Source: Parabacteroides sp.
Lineage (GTDB): Bacteria > Bacteroidota > Bacteroidia > Bacteroidales > Tannerellaceae
Length of the DNA: 44,674 nucleotides
Assembly (NCBI GenBank): GCA_028689545.1
Contig: JAQVCX010000017.1
Span: 1-44,674, forward strand
Direction: 5' to 3'
Shown: in pieces, positions 16,809 through 24,461 of the stretch
Position numbering within the stretch: position 1 is the stretch's first letter
How the letters are laid out: every line of letters begins with the position of its first letter
The notes under the pieces: model-generated
Database searches by the model: none
Told to the model about the DNA's origin: nothing
Seen by the model: only the letters and a program-made list of their open reading frames with translations
Program-made: the position numbers and the translations under genes

Positions 16809-18602
16809 ATGAGATATTTATCCCGATATATCCTATCAACCCTGTTGGCAACCGCCTCCGTAGCCTCCGCCGAGGCTCAATCCACGCGGGCCAACACGTA
16901 TTGCAATCCGCTCAACGTGGATTATACGTACATGATTTATAACGCGGCGAACAACCTGTCTTACCGCTCGGGAGCGGACCCCGCCGTCGTGGAGTTCCGG
17001 GGCGAGTATTATATGTTCGTCACCCGCTCGCACGGCTATTGGCACTCGAAGGACCTGCTGAACTGGGACTTTATCACCCCCGGCAAGAACTGGTACCCGC
17101 AAGGCTCCAACGCCCCCGCCGCCCATAATTACAAGGATTCCGTGCTTTATGTGATGGGTGATCCCTCCGGCTCCATGAGCGTCCTTTATACCGACGACCC
17201 GAGATCCGGCGATTGGAACGCTACCCCCGCCATACTCCACGACCTGCAAGACCCGGACCTGTTTATCGACGACGACGGGCAAGCCTATCTATTCTGGGGC
17301 TCATCCAACGTCTATCCGCTTCGGGGCAAGAAGCTGAATAAGGACGACCGTTTCCTGATAGAGGGCGAGACTACCGAGCTTTTCGGCTTGGATATGCCCA
17401 GGCACGGCTGGGAGCGTTTCGGCGAGAACCATACCGATACGGTATTGGGCGGCTATATGGAAGGCGCTTGGCTGACCAAGCACGACGGCAAATACTATAT
17501 GCAGTATGCCGCCCCCGGCACGGAATTCAACGTATACGCCGATGGCGTGTATGTGGCGGACTCCCCCTTAGGCCCCTACGAATACCAGCCGCACAACCCC
17601 GTGAGCTATAAGCCCGGAGGCTTCATGAATGGTGCCGGACACGGAAGCACCCTGGTGGGGCCCGGGGGCAATTATTGGCATTTCGCCTCGATGTCTCTCT
17701 CGGCCACGGTGAATTGGGAGCGTCGCCTCTGCATGTATCCTACTTTCTTCGATACCGATGGCATCATGTATTGTGATAATAACTTCGGGGATTATCCGCA
17801 TTACGCTCCCGCCGAGCCGGGAAAGAAAGGGGAGTTCGCGGGGTGGATGTTGCTCTCTTATAAGAAGCCGGTGAAGGCCTCCTCCTACGCGGAGGGTTCC
17901 GCTCCCGCGGCGCGAGGGTTCACGGATTCGAACCGCCCCAAGACCTCCGCCCATTTCCTCCCTGCCAACCTGACGGATGAGGAATGCAAGACGTTCTGGA
18001 TGGCCCGCACGAATGGCGACACCGAATGGGTAGAGATCGATCTGGAGGCTCCCGCTACGGTATACGCCGTGCAGGTGAATTACCACGACCATCAATCGGA
18101 CAGGTATGGGCGTATCCCCGGCTCGCGCCACCGTTACGCCGTGGAAGGCTCTCTGGACGGGCGTGATTGGGTGACGCTGGTCGATCGCCGGGATAGTTAT
18201 AAGGATGTCCCGAACGATTACGTGCAAGTAGACACCCCGGCCCGTGTCCGCTATGTCCGTTACAAGAACCTAGAGGTCCCGACGCCTCACCTGGCGATCT
18301 CGGACTTGCGTGTATTCGGTATCGGCGAGGGCAAGAAGCCCGCCGCGGTGAAGAACCTCAAGGTCGTTCGCCAAGCCGACCGCCGCGACGCGATGCTCAC
18401 CTGGGACGCGGTCAAGAACAGCCAAGGCTACAACATCCGCTGGGGGATCGCTCCCGATAAGCTATACAACTCATGGCTCCTATACGGAAAGAATGAGTTA
18501 CTATTGAAGAGCCTCTCCACCGACCCGCCTTATTATTTCACCATCGAGGCTTTCAACGAGAACGGTGTCTCGGAAGCGACAAAACCCATCATCCAGTTGT
18601 AG
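16809..18602 (+). CDS. GH43-like glycosidase with F5/8 type C and Fn3 domains
   Basis: Exported glycosidase, 597 residues, signal peptide ending SAEAQ. It lacks the N-terminal carboxypeptidase-regulatory-like domain of its paralogue at 10635-12791. GH43-type propeller about 28-350 with Asp57 (GADPAV), Asp148 (LQDPDL) and Glu218 (MEGAWL) as the likely triad; then an F5/8C domain (about 375-500) and a C-terminal Fn3 (about 510-597). The final codons CAG TTG TAG run into REP pair 3, whose outer GTTGTAG supplies Leu and the stop, so the last residues are probably not ancestral. The N-terminus starts TYCNPLN, as in the paralogue. Substrate unknown; the pairing of two such paralogues with GH144 suggests a decorated glucan, which is inference. 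Confidence 0.85.
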   Translation: MRYLSRYILSTLLATASVASAEAQSTRANTYCNPLNVDYTYMIYNAANNLSYRSGADPAVVEFRGEYYMFVTRSHGYWHSKDLLNWDFITPGKNWYPQGSNAPAAHNYKDSVLYVMGDPSGSMSVLYTDDPRSGDWNATPAILHDLQDPDLFIDDDGQAYLFWGSSNVYPLRGKKLNKDDRFLIEGETTELFGLDMPRHGWERFGENHTDTVLGGYMEGAWLTKHDGKYYMQYAAPGTEFNVYADGVYVADSPLGPYEYQPHNPVSYKPGGFMNGAGHGSTLVGPGGNYWHFASMSLSATVNWERRLCMYPTFFDTDGIMYCDNNFGDYPHYAPAEPGKKGEFAGWMLLSYKKPVKASSYAEGSAPAARGFTDSNRPKTSAHFLPANLTDEECKTFWMARTNGDTEWVEIDLEAPATVYAVQVNYHDHQSDRYGRIPGSRHRYAVEGSLDGRDWVTLVDRRDSYKDVPNDYVQVDTPARVRYVRYKNLEVPTPHLAISDLRVFGIGEGKKPAAVKNLKVVRQADRRDAMLTWDAVKNSQGYNIRWGIAPDKLYNSWLLYGKNELLLKSLSTDPPYYFTIEAFNENGVSEATKPIIQL

Positions 18603-18692
18603 AGACGGGGCGTGCCCCGTCTCCCGCCGTCTGATAGTAACTTAGAATACCATTTGGTTGGGATGAGACGGGGCGTGCCCCGTCTCTACAAC
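18596..18692 (+). repeat. REP pair 3 (BIME-like), overlaps the GH43-like stop codon
   Basis: 97-bp element with both hairpin centres CGTG and a linker with CCGTCTGATAGTA and TACCATTT. Its left end GTTGTAG provides the last Leu codon and the TAG stop of the upstream gene. It is the left border of the transposase module and lies in opposite orientation to copy 4. Confidence 0.92.
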
Positions 18693-18698
18693 TAGATA

Positions 18699-18730
18699 TT
18701 TCTTTCGCTTCAGAATATATGCTATATTTG
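18699..18730 (+). promoter_or_regulatory. Promoter of the REP-associated transposase
   Basis: TATATTTG at 18723-18730 matches the -7 element. TTTC at 18699-18702 is 20 nt upstream, a near match to the -33 TTTG. The element starts 7 nt after REP pair 3 and leaves a leader of about 30 nt before ATG 18766. The transposase therefore appears to have its own promoter between the two REP pairs. Confidence 0.6.
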
Positions 18731-18765
18731 TACCATTACAAAACAATTAACTAAGACACATAGCT

Positions 18766-19326
18766 ATGGCAAACCTCTATCAAAACCGTTTCCGTATCGA
18801 ATCCGCCCGTGCCACTTGGCACGATTACAACGGGGGTATCTATTTTATCACGATTTGTACGGCGCATAAAGTTTGTAAATTTGGCCATATTACCAATGGA
18901 GAGATCTTTTTAAATCCTTTGGGCCAATTAATCTCTACGCTATTGAAAGAGGTTCATATCCATCATCCCTATGCGTGTATACCATTATATGTCGTAATGC
19001 CGAATCATATTCATGCGATTATTTGTATAGATGGCGATTGTGAATATTTGATCTCAAGAAAAACAATCTCCGCTGAGTGTTCCTCAGGAATAGAGAAAAA
19101 TATGCGACAAATAGCTAGAAGTAAGGGCTTATTATCTATTGTCGTGGGTGGAATAAAATCTGCTACAACGGCTTATGCTCATCGAAATAATATTAACTTT
19201 GTATGGCAAACCCGATTCCATGACCACTTGATTCGCAATCAAGAAGAATGTAATCGAATATCAGATTATATAGAACATAATCCATTGTATTGGGCTAACG
19301 ATTGTTTTTACCAATCTGGTTTGTAG
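18766..19326 (+). CDS. REP-associated tyrosine transposase (RAYT, Y1/HUH family)
   Basis: Single-strand HUH endonuclease of the TnpA-REP type, which recognises and cleaves GTAG-headed REP hairpins. 186 residues, normal for the family. The HUH motif is His81-Ile-His83 in VVMPNHIHAII. The helix after it, GGIKSATTAYAHR, holds Tyr137, the best catalytic candidate; Tyr168 in ISDYIEHNPLYW belongs to the conserved C-terminal pattern together with VWQTRFHDHLIRN. The repeats it presumably acts on are immediately on both sides and at five further places in the window. Its stop codon TTG TAG is the left end of REP pair 4. Lower G+C and an own promoter set it apart from the surrounding hydrolase genes. 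No sign of inactivation. Confidence 0.93.
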   Translation: MANLYQNRFRIESARATWHDYNGGIYFITICTAHKVCKFGHITNGEIFLNPLGQLISTLLKEVHIHHPYACIPLYVVMPNHIHAIICIDGDCEYLISRKTISAECSSGIEKNMRQIARSKGLLSIVVGGIKSATTAYAHRNNINFVWQTRFHDHLIRNQEECNRISDYIEHNPLYWANDCFYQSGL

Positions 19327-19416
19327 AGACGGGGCATGCCCCGTCTCATCCCCTCAAAATGGTAGTTTTAAAATACTATCAGACGGCGGGAGACGGGGCA
19401 TGCCCCGTCTCTACAA
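19321..19416 (-). repeat. REP pair 4 (BIME-like), overlaps the transposase stop codon
   Basis: 96-bp element, both hairpin centres CATG, linker in the inverted orientation (reverse complement of copies 3, 5 and 6). The first six bases TTGTAG are the last two codons of the transposase gene. It ends 34 nt before the esterase start. Confidence 0.92.
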
Positions 19417-19450
19417 ACGGATAACGATAACTAATTTTAATATATTGATT

Positions 19451-20242
19451 ATGAAAACACTTAGAAATCTCCTCTCCCTATCCCTGTGCTTGCTGGTGTC
19501 CGTCGCTGGATATGCCGGAGACAAGGCGAGCTTCTTGAAGAAGCAGTTCACGGCTCGTGATGGTTATCAATTGAATTATAGGGTGCTGTATCCGAGGAAT
19601 TATGATCCGGCGCGGAAATACCCGGTGCTCCTGTTCCTGCACGGGGCGGGCGAGCGTGGGGCGGACAATGAGGCCCAATTGGTACATGGCGGCGACAGGT
19701 TCGCCTCTTTCGAGAATCAAGAGGGCTATCCGGCCATCATCCTGGCCCCCCAATGCCCGGCCGGGAAGACCTGGTCTGAATATAAGGGATTGAACGCCGG
19801 AAAAGAGGGGAAACGCTCCTATCCGGAGAATGCCCCGGTCACGCCACCGATGGCCGCCGTCAAGGAACTGTTGGATCGTTACATAGCCGAAGGCAAGGTC
19901 GATACGAGACGCCTCTACGTCACCGGCCTCTCGATGGGAGGCATGGGCACGTTCGATATCGTAATGCGTTACCCGGACCTGTTTGCCGCCGCCGCCCCGA
20001 TTTGCGGAGGAGCCAATTTGCGACGTCTGGCAAGCTTCAAGGGCAAGACCGCCTTTAGCATTTATCACGGCGGCTCCGATAGCGTAGTCGATGTGCAATT
20101 CTCCCGCGACGCTTACGACACCCTGAAGAAGGCCGGCGCGGATGTCCGTTATAAAGAATATCCCGGCGTGGACCATAATAGCTGGGATAACGCCTTCGCC
20201 GAGCCGGACTACCTGGCTTGGATGTTCCAGCATAGCTTGTGA
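19451..20242 (+). CDS. Secreted alpha/beta-hydrolase (carboxylesterase/phospholipase-like)
   Basis: Periplasmic or secreted serine esterase of the dienelactone-hydrolase/PHB-depolymerase-like group. From ATG 19451 it has 263 residues with a signal peptide ending in AGYAG. Oxyanion region LLFLHGAGERG. Catalytic triad: Ser161 in GLSMGGMG, Asp210 in GGSDSVVD and His242 in GVDHNSWDNAF. Proteins of this type occur in PULs and may remove ester decorations from the glycan, which would fit a substituted glucan; a general esterase role is equally possible. It is the last gene of the PUL, cut off from it by the transposase module. A long hairpin follows 8 nt after the stop. Confidence 0.85.
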   Translation: MKTLRNLLSLSLCLLVSVAGYAGDKASFLKKQFTARDGYQLNYRVLYPRNYDPARKYPVLLFLHGAGERGADNEAQLVHGGDRFASFENQEGYPAIILAPQCPAGKTWSEYKGLNAGKEGKRSYPENAPVTPPMAAVKELLDRYIAEGKVDTRRLYVTGLSMGGMGTFDIVMRYPDLFAAAAPICGGANLRRLASFKGKTAFSIYHGGSDSVVDVQFSRDAYDTLKKAGADVRYKEYPGVDHNSWDNAFAEPDYLAWMFQHSL

Positions 20243-20250
20243 CCGGATGG

Positions 20251-20289
20251 CCGCGTTCCGGTATGTTCATCTAACGTATCGGAACACGG
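20251..20289 (+). terminator. Strong hairpin after the esterase gene
   Basis: A 17-position stem runs from CCGCGTTCCGGTATGTT (20251-20267) to its pairing arm ending at 20289, with a CATCT loop. It has one mismatch and two G-U pairs. No U-tract follows, so it may mark an RNA 3' end, not a classical intrinsic terminator. Confidence 0.5.
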
Positions 20290-20383
20290 TCAATCCTCTC
20301 ATACTCTAAATATCCAGACCTTTACGATTCGTGAAAAGAAGGATTTTCTGTGGAGGGAATGAGTCCTGTCCGATAACTTTCAC

Positions 20384-20391
20384 TACCTTTG
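20384..20391 (+). promoter_or_regulatory. -7 element of the YitT-family gene
   Basis: TACCTTTG fits TAnnTTTG and leaves a ~25-nt leader before ATG 20417. No convincing -33 TTTG is seen at the expected distance. Confidence 0.5.
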
Positions 20392-20416
20392 CGCCCGCTA
20401 AAAATAGACAAATACA

Positions 20417-21316
20417 ATGAAAACAACTTTATTAGTGGCTTCTAGACAACAAGTGATGCTCAGAGAAATGAGGGATTACTTGATGATCGCGTTGGGGATG
20501 ATCCTCTACGGTATCGGGTGGACCGTTTTCCTGCTACCGAATGATATTACGACGGGGGGCGTACCGGGTATCGCCTCCATCGTGTTCTGGGCTACGGGAT
20601 TCCCCGTTCAGTACACCTATTTTCTCATCAACGCTTTCTTGCTGATGCTGGGCTTGAAGATATTGGGCTTTAAGTTCAGTATCAAGACGATCTTCGCCGT
20701 GTTTACGCTTACTTTCTTCCTGTCGCTGATCCAGAAGCTGACGGCCGATATGCACTTATTGCAGGATCAGCCGTTCATGGCCTGCGTGCTGGGAGCCTCT
20801 TTCTGCGGAAGTGGTATCGGTATCGCTTTCTCGTCGAACGGCAGTACGGGCGGGACGGATATTATCGCCGCCATCATCAATAAGTACCGGGATATAACGC
20901 TGGGGCGGGTCATGATGGTATGCGATATGATCATTATCACCTCCAGCTATTTCGTGCTGAAGGATTGGGAGAAGGTGGTCTATGGTTTCGTGACGCTGTA
21001 TGTGTGTAGTTTCGTGCTGGACCAGATCGTGAACAGTGCCCGCCAGTCCGTGCAATTCTTTATTATCTCGAAGAAGTATCAAGAGATTGGTAAGGAGATC
21101 AACGCCTTGCATCGGGGGGTTACGGTGATCGACGCTACCGGGCTATATACGGGGCAAGAGCAGAAGATGATGTTCGTGCTCGCTAAAAAGCGGCAATCCA
21201 CTACGATCTTCCGTATCATCAATGATATCGACCCGACCGCCTTTGTCTCCCAAAGCGCCGTGATCGGGGTTTATGGGGAAGGATTCGATCATTTTAAACT
21301 AAAGAAATCAAAGTAG
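20417..21316 (+). CDS. YitT family membrane protein with DUF2179 domain
   Basis: Integral membrane protein, 299 residues, function not established. About five or six hydrophobic segments lie between 20 and 205. The first carries the family pattern GWTVFLLPNDITTGGVPGIA, and a later one SSNGSTGGTDIIA with its Gly/Thr-rich turn. The C-terminal ~85 residues form the cytoplasmic DUF2179 domain (GVTVIDATGLYTGQEQKMMFVLAKKRQ), a proposed small-ligand sensor. It is monocistronic and converges with the M16 peptidase gene. Its stop codon TAG is the start of REP pair 5. Confidence 0.9.
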   Translation: MKTTLLVASRQQVMLREMRDYLMIALGMILYGIGWTVFLLPNDITTGGVPGIASIVFWATGFPVQYTYFLINAFLLMLGLKILGFKFSIKTIFAVFTLTFFLSLIQKLTADMHLLQDQPFMACVLGASFCGSGIGIAFSSNGSTGGTDIIAAIINKYRDITLGRVMMVCDMIIITSSYFVLKDWEKVVYGFVTLYVCSFVLDQIVNSARQSVQFFIISKKYQEIGKEINALHRGVTVIDATGLYTGQEQKMMFVLAKKRQSTTIFRIINDIDPTAFVSQSAVIGVYGEGFDHFKLKKSK

Positions 21317-21405
21317 AGACGGGGCGTGCCCCGTCTCCCGCCGTCTGATAGTATCTTTAAATTACCATTTTGAGGGGATGAGACGGGGCACGCCCCGTCT
21401 CTACA
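21313..21405 (+). repeat. REP pair 5 (BIME-like), overlaps the yitT stop codon
   Basis: Left hairpin centre CGTG, right hairpin centre CACG, so the two hairpins are exact inverted copies. Linker CCGCCGTCTGATAG ... ACCATTTTGAGGGGAT. It starts with GTAG, whose TAG ends the upstream gene. It lies between convergent genes. Confidence 0.92.
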
Positions 21406-21410
21406 ATTTG

Positions 21411-21441
21411 AATGCCTGTTTATAGCGGGCATTTTGATTTT
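21411..21441 (+). terminator. Terminator after the YitT-family gene
   Basis: Stem AATGCCTG... / ...GGGCATT with two G-U pairs and a short loop (21411-21433), followed by TTGATTTT. It could serve the + transcript and, less well, the convergent M16 gene, which stops at 21440. Confidence 0.5.
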
Positions 21442-24262
21442 AGGGTTGCATGATCACCTCTATCCGGTTACCCTGTCCCAGTAGCTTTTGGGCGAAGGCC
21501 TTTATCTTCTCGGGAGTCAGCGCCTTAACAATCGGCTCGTAATCCGTATCGGTATCCAATCCTTTATAATAATAATCATCCAATACGTTCAGCCAATAGC
21601 TGTTCTCCTGCAAGACTTCCGCATGGCGTTTCAGCAGGTTGTCCTGTGTTTTCTTGAAGTCTTCCGGGCGAGGGCCTACCTCGGAAAGCCGTTTCAACTC
21701 ATTGCGGACAATCGTGTTCATCTGCTCCCACTTCGCCGGGTCCGTATCGAAGAATATCTGTAAGGTCGTTCTTCCTTCCGGGAACGGGGAGATCCTGGCG
21801 GATACACCGACACCATACGTTCCTCCTTCTTTCTCGCGTACCTTCTCGTAATAGACCAAGTCCATCACTTGCTTCAACGCGGTGGCGGTGATGATATTCT
21901 CCAGATTGTACTCCATCTGTCCGGTATAGAGGTTGGCTACCGTTACTTTCGGGATTTCCATGGAGCGGTTGAAACGGTTCACATAATCTCCCTTACGCAT
22001 AGCGGGGATCTCCGCCGGATTCCCCTTCTCTATTCTTCCTTGGGCGGGCAGTGTCGCTACATACTGCTCTATATACGGGCGGATGCTATCTATCTGGATA
22101 TTGCCGACAAACGTGAATACGAAACCGGTAGCGTCCGAGAAGCGTTCCTTGCGCATCTCCATGATACGAGGGTAACTGATCCGCTCGAAATCCCGCGGGC
22201 GAAGACGTGCCGCACGAGGGTTATCTCCGTAGGCCACTTCAGATAGCGTATCGCTGAAAGCCACCATCGGGTTTAGCTCCATGTTCTGCAATTGCGCTTT
22301 CGTCCGGGTCTCGAACGACGCGTAGGCCTCCTCGTCCATGCGGGGAGCCGTGAAGCTAAGGTAAATTAGCTCGAATAAGGTTTGCAGATCTGAGGGGGCG
22401 GCCATCCCGTTCACGTTCTCGCTGTCCAGCCCGAGCGACAAGGCGCAAGAGACCTTCTTGCCGGCCAGACGCTTGCTTAGGTCCGTGGCGGAGAAGTTAC
22501 CCAACCCGCCGATCTCGATCACGTCGTTGAACACTTTCAAGTTATTAATGTCCTTCGTGCTGAATAAAGTGCTTCCTCCCGGGCTGGTGGCGGTCATGAT
22601 GATCTCGTCTTTCTTGAACTCGGTAGGCTTTAATACCACCTTGATGCCATTGCTTAAGGTAAATACCGTCGCTCCGAAACGCTGGTCGGTCTTTGTCTCC
22701 GTGATCTGGCCCGGGGCGGGCAAGGTCGGGACTAAAGGCTCGTTGGAGACGGTCTCCTTATAAGGCTCTACCGGCATCTGCCGCGCTTTGAGGAATGTGC
22801 GGAGCAGGTTCTCCTCGGTCGGGTATTTAATGCCTTCCTTATCCGGCCCGGTCAGTCCGATCACGATATTGTCCTCTCCGATCATATCTTGTATATATTG
22901 GTTCACTTGCTCTACCGGGATATTCGGGGCGATCTGGTTCAACAGCGTGTATTCCATCTCGATGCCGGGGATATAGCCGCCGTTGGTGAAATGGTTCACG
23001 TATTCGTTTACGTAGGTGCCGTTCTTCTGGTTGTTACGCTCGTTGTAGGACGACTCGTATTGTTTCAACACGTTGATGCGTGCCCGCTCGTACTCGGATG
23101 GCGTGAAGCCATATTGTTTTACCCGTTGGGTCTCGTTTACAAGCGTGGTCAATGTAGAGTCTATCTCGCCTTCCTTGGCTAGGGCGGCTACGGTCCATGA
23201 TCCCTTGCTCTTCGCGATCATGAAATTATCGTCGTCGTAGGCTTCTGCGTAGATAAACGGAGGATTCGCTTGATGCAAGATCTCGTCGAAACGCTCGTCC
23301 ATGATCGTTGAGCAGATCTGCTGGATATAATCCTTCACCAATCCGGCGATCGTACGGTTCAAGTCGTTGGGTAATTTATCGTGTTTGTAGAAGAGATAAA
23401 GGATGGTATTGGAAGCCTCCTTGTCCTTGGCGATCGAGATCAGGGGCAGGTCATTGTCGGGGACCGATACTTGTTCCCGTTTCGCCGGGTTGACCGGGGC
23501 GGGGACATCGGCGAACATCTTCTTGATCGTCGCCTCCACTTGATCCACGTTTACATCTCCCACGATGATGATCGCTTGCAGGTCCGGGCGGTACCATTTC
23601 TTGTAGTAAGCCCGCAGCTCGTCGGGCTTGAAGCTCTCTATCACGTCGATCGAGCCGATCGGCATCCGGTTCGCATAGCGGCTTCCCGGGTACATCTTGG
23701 GTAGTTGCTGCTCCCATAGGCGGGTCTGGGCGTCCTGCCGGGTACGCCATTCCTCACGGATGACCCCGCGTTCTTTCTGGATACCCGAGTCGGTCAAGGC
23801 TAGGAATCCGGACCAATCGTGAAGGATCAATAAGCAAGAATCCACCACGCCGCTTTTGTTGACCGGGGCGTTGGTAATCATATAGACGGTCTCGTCGAAA
23901 GAGGTATAGGCGTTGAAATTCTCGCCGCTGCGCATACCTACGCTCTCAATATACTCGTCCATCCCGTTATTGGGGAAGTTTCGGCTGCCGTCGAAAGCCA
24001 TATGTTCCAGGAAGTGGGCCAACCCTCGTTGATTCTCTTCCTCTAAGATGGAGCCTACGTTTTGGGCGATGTAAAAGTCTGCCCGGTCTTTGGGCTGATC
24101 GTTCTGACGGATGTAGTAGGTCAGTCCGTTACTCAATGTCCCGTATCGAACCTTTGGATCGATCGGAAGCGGTCCGGGTTCCTGCGTCTCTTGTGCCATC
24201 ACTTGCGTGAATGCGACGAAACAGAGCAAGATCGCCGTTAAGATAGAATGTCTTTTTATCAT
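21440..24262 (-). CDS. Secreted M16 family zinc metallopeptidase (two-domain, pitrilysin-like)
   Basis: 940 residues with signal peptide ending QVMAQ, so periplasmic or outer-membrane associated. The inverted zinc motif HxxEH is His83-Phe-Leu-Glu86-His87 in LAHFLEHMAFDGS, with the downstream GENFNAYTSFDETVY stretch typical of active M16 N-terminal units. The second half (about 505-940) is the inactive C-terminal M16 pair, containing EKEGGTYGVGVSARISPFPEGR. The length matches full-length PqqL-type peptidases. Transcribed alone, divergent from the DUF2723 gene and convergent with the YitT-family gene. The substrate is unknown. Confidence 0.93.
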   Translation of the reverse strand: MIKRHSILTAILLCFVAFTQVMAQETQEPGPLPIDPKVRYGTLSNGLTYYIRQNDQPKDRADFYIAQNVGSILEEENQRGLAHFLEHMAFDGSRNFPNNGMDEYIESVGMRSGENFNAYTSFDETVYMITNAPVNKSGVVDSCLLILHDWSGFLALTDSGIQKERGVIREEWRTRQDAQTRLWEQQLPKMYPGSRYANRMPIGSIDVIESFKPDELRAYYKKWYRPDLQAIIIVGDVNVDQVEATIKKMFADVPAPVNPAKREQVSVPDNDLPLISIAKDKEASNTILYLFYKHDKLPNDLNRTIAGLVKDYIQQICSTIMDERFDEILHQANPPFIYAEAYDDDNFMIAKSKGSWTVAALAKEGEIDSTLTTLVNETQRVKQYGFTPSEYERARINVLKQYESSYNERNNQKNGTYVNEYVNHFTNGGYIPGIEMEYTLLNQIAPNIPVEQVNQYIQDMIGEDNIVIGLTGPDKEGIKYPTEENLLRTFLKARQMPVEPYKETVSNEPLVPTLPAPGQITETKTDQRFGATVFTLSNGIKVVLKPTEFKKDEIIMTATSPGGSTLFSTKDINNLKVFNDVIEIGGLGNFSATDLSKRLAGKKVSCALSLGLDSENVNGMAAPSDLQTLFELIYLSFTAPRMDEEAYASFETRTKAQLQNMELNPMVAFSDTLSEVAYGDNPRAARLRPRDFERISYPRIMEMRKERFSDATGFVFTFVGNIQIDSIRPYIEQYVATLPAQGRIEKGNPAEIPAMRKGDYVNRFNRSMEIPKVTVANLYTGQMEYNLENIITATALKQVMDLVYYEKVREKEGGTYGVGVSARISPFPEGRTTLQIFFDTDPAKWEQMNTIVRNELKRLSEVGPRPEDFKKTQDNLLKRHAEVLQENSYWLNVLDDYYYKGLDTDTDYEPIVKALTPEKIKAFAQKLLGQGNRIEVIMQP

Positions 24263-24292
24263 ATTAATTTCATTGATAGTGAATCTAGATTA

Positions 24293-24300
24293 CAAAACTA
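24293..24300 (-). promoter_or_regulatory. -7 element of the M16 peptidase gene
   Basis: Read on the - strand this is TAGTTTTG, matching TAnnTTTG. It leaves a ~30-nt leader before the ATG at 24262. The -33 site is not clear. Confidence 0.5.
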
Positions 24301-24366
24301 GCAAAAAACCAAGTTAGTTTAATATAATTCTAATCTATTCTATATAATTTATAGGGAAACGCAACG

Positions 24367-24396
24367 TTACGTATTAAACGTAAATGATTACCTTCG
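24367..24396 (+). promoter_or_regulatory. Promoter region of the DUF2723 gene with a 6-bp inverted repeat
   Basis: TACCTTCG at 24389-24396 is one mismatch from TAnnTTTG. TTACGT (24367-24372) and ACGTAA (24378-24383) form an inverted repeat covering the -33/spacer region, a possible operator. Confidence 0.35.
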
Positions 24397-24461
24397 CGGC
24401 TGACTGCCTGTGTGGGCATGTGAATACATAGATACAATTAATAATCACACTTATACAAAGT

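Larger units (their letters stand above)
18596..19416 (+). mobile_element. RAYT module bracketed by inverted REP pairs
   Basis: The transposase gene at 18766-19326 is flanked directly by REP pair 3 on the left and REP pair 4 on the right. Their linkers are in opposite orientation, so the 821-bp block has long inverted termini. There is no sign of IS200-type ends beyond these or of a target duplication. Whether the whole block has moved as a unit is inference. Confidence 0.5.

Noticed and set aside
16536-16851. Overlapping short - strand frames with SRRCPDHSVAGVP-type repeats
   Set aside because: These are produced by the 23-bp tandem repeat, whose unit is not a multiple of three, so all frames give repeats; no start context or partner supports them.
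17568-18227. - strand frame of 219 codons opposite the second GH43-like gene
   Set aside because: Compositional shadow; the + strand reading has a complete domain order and active-site residues.
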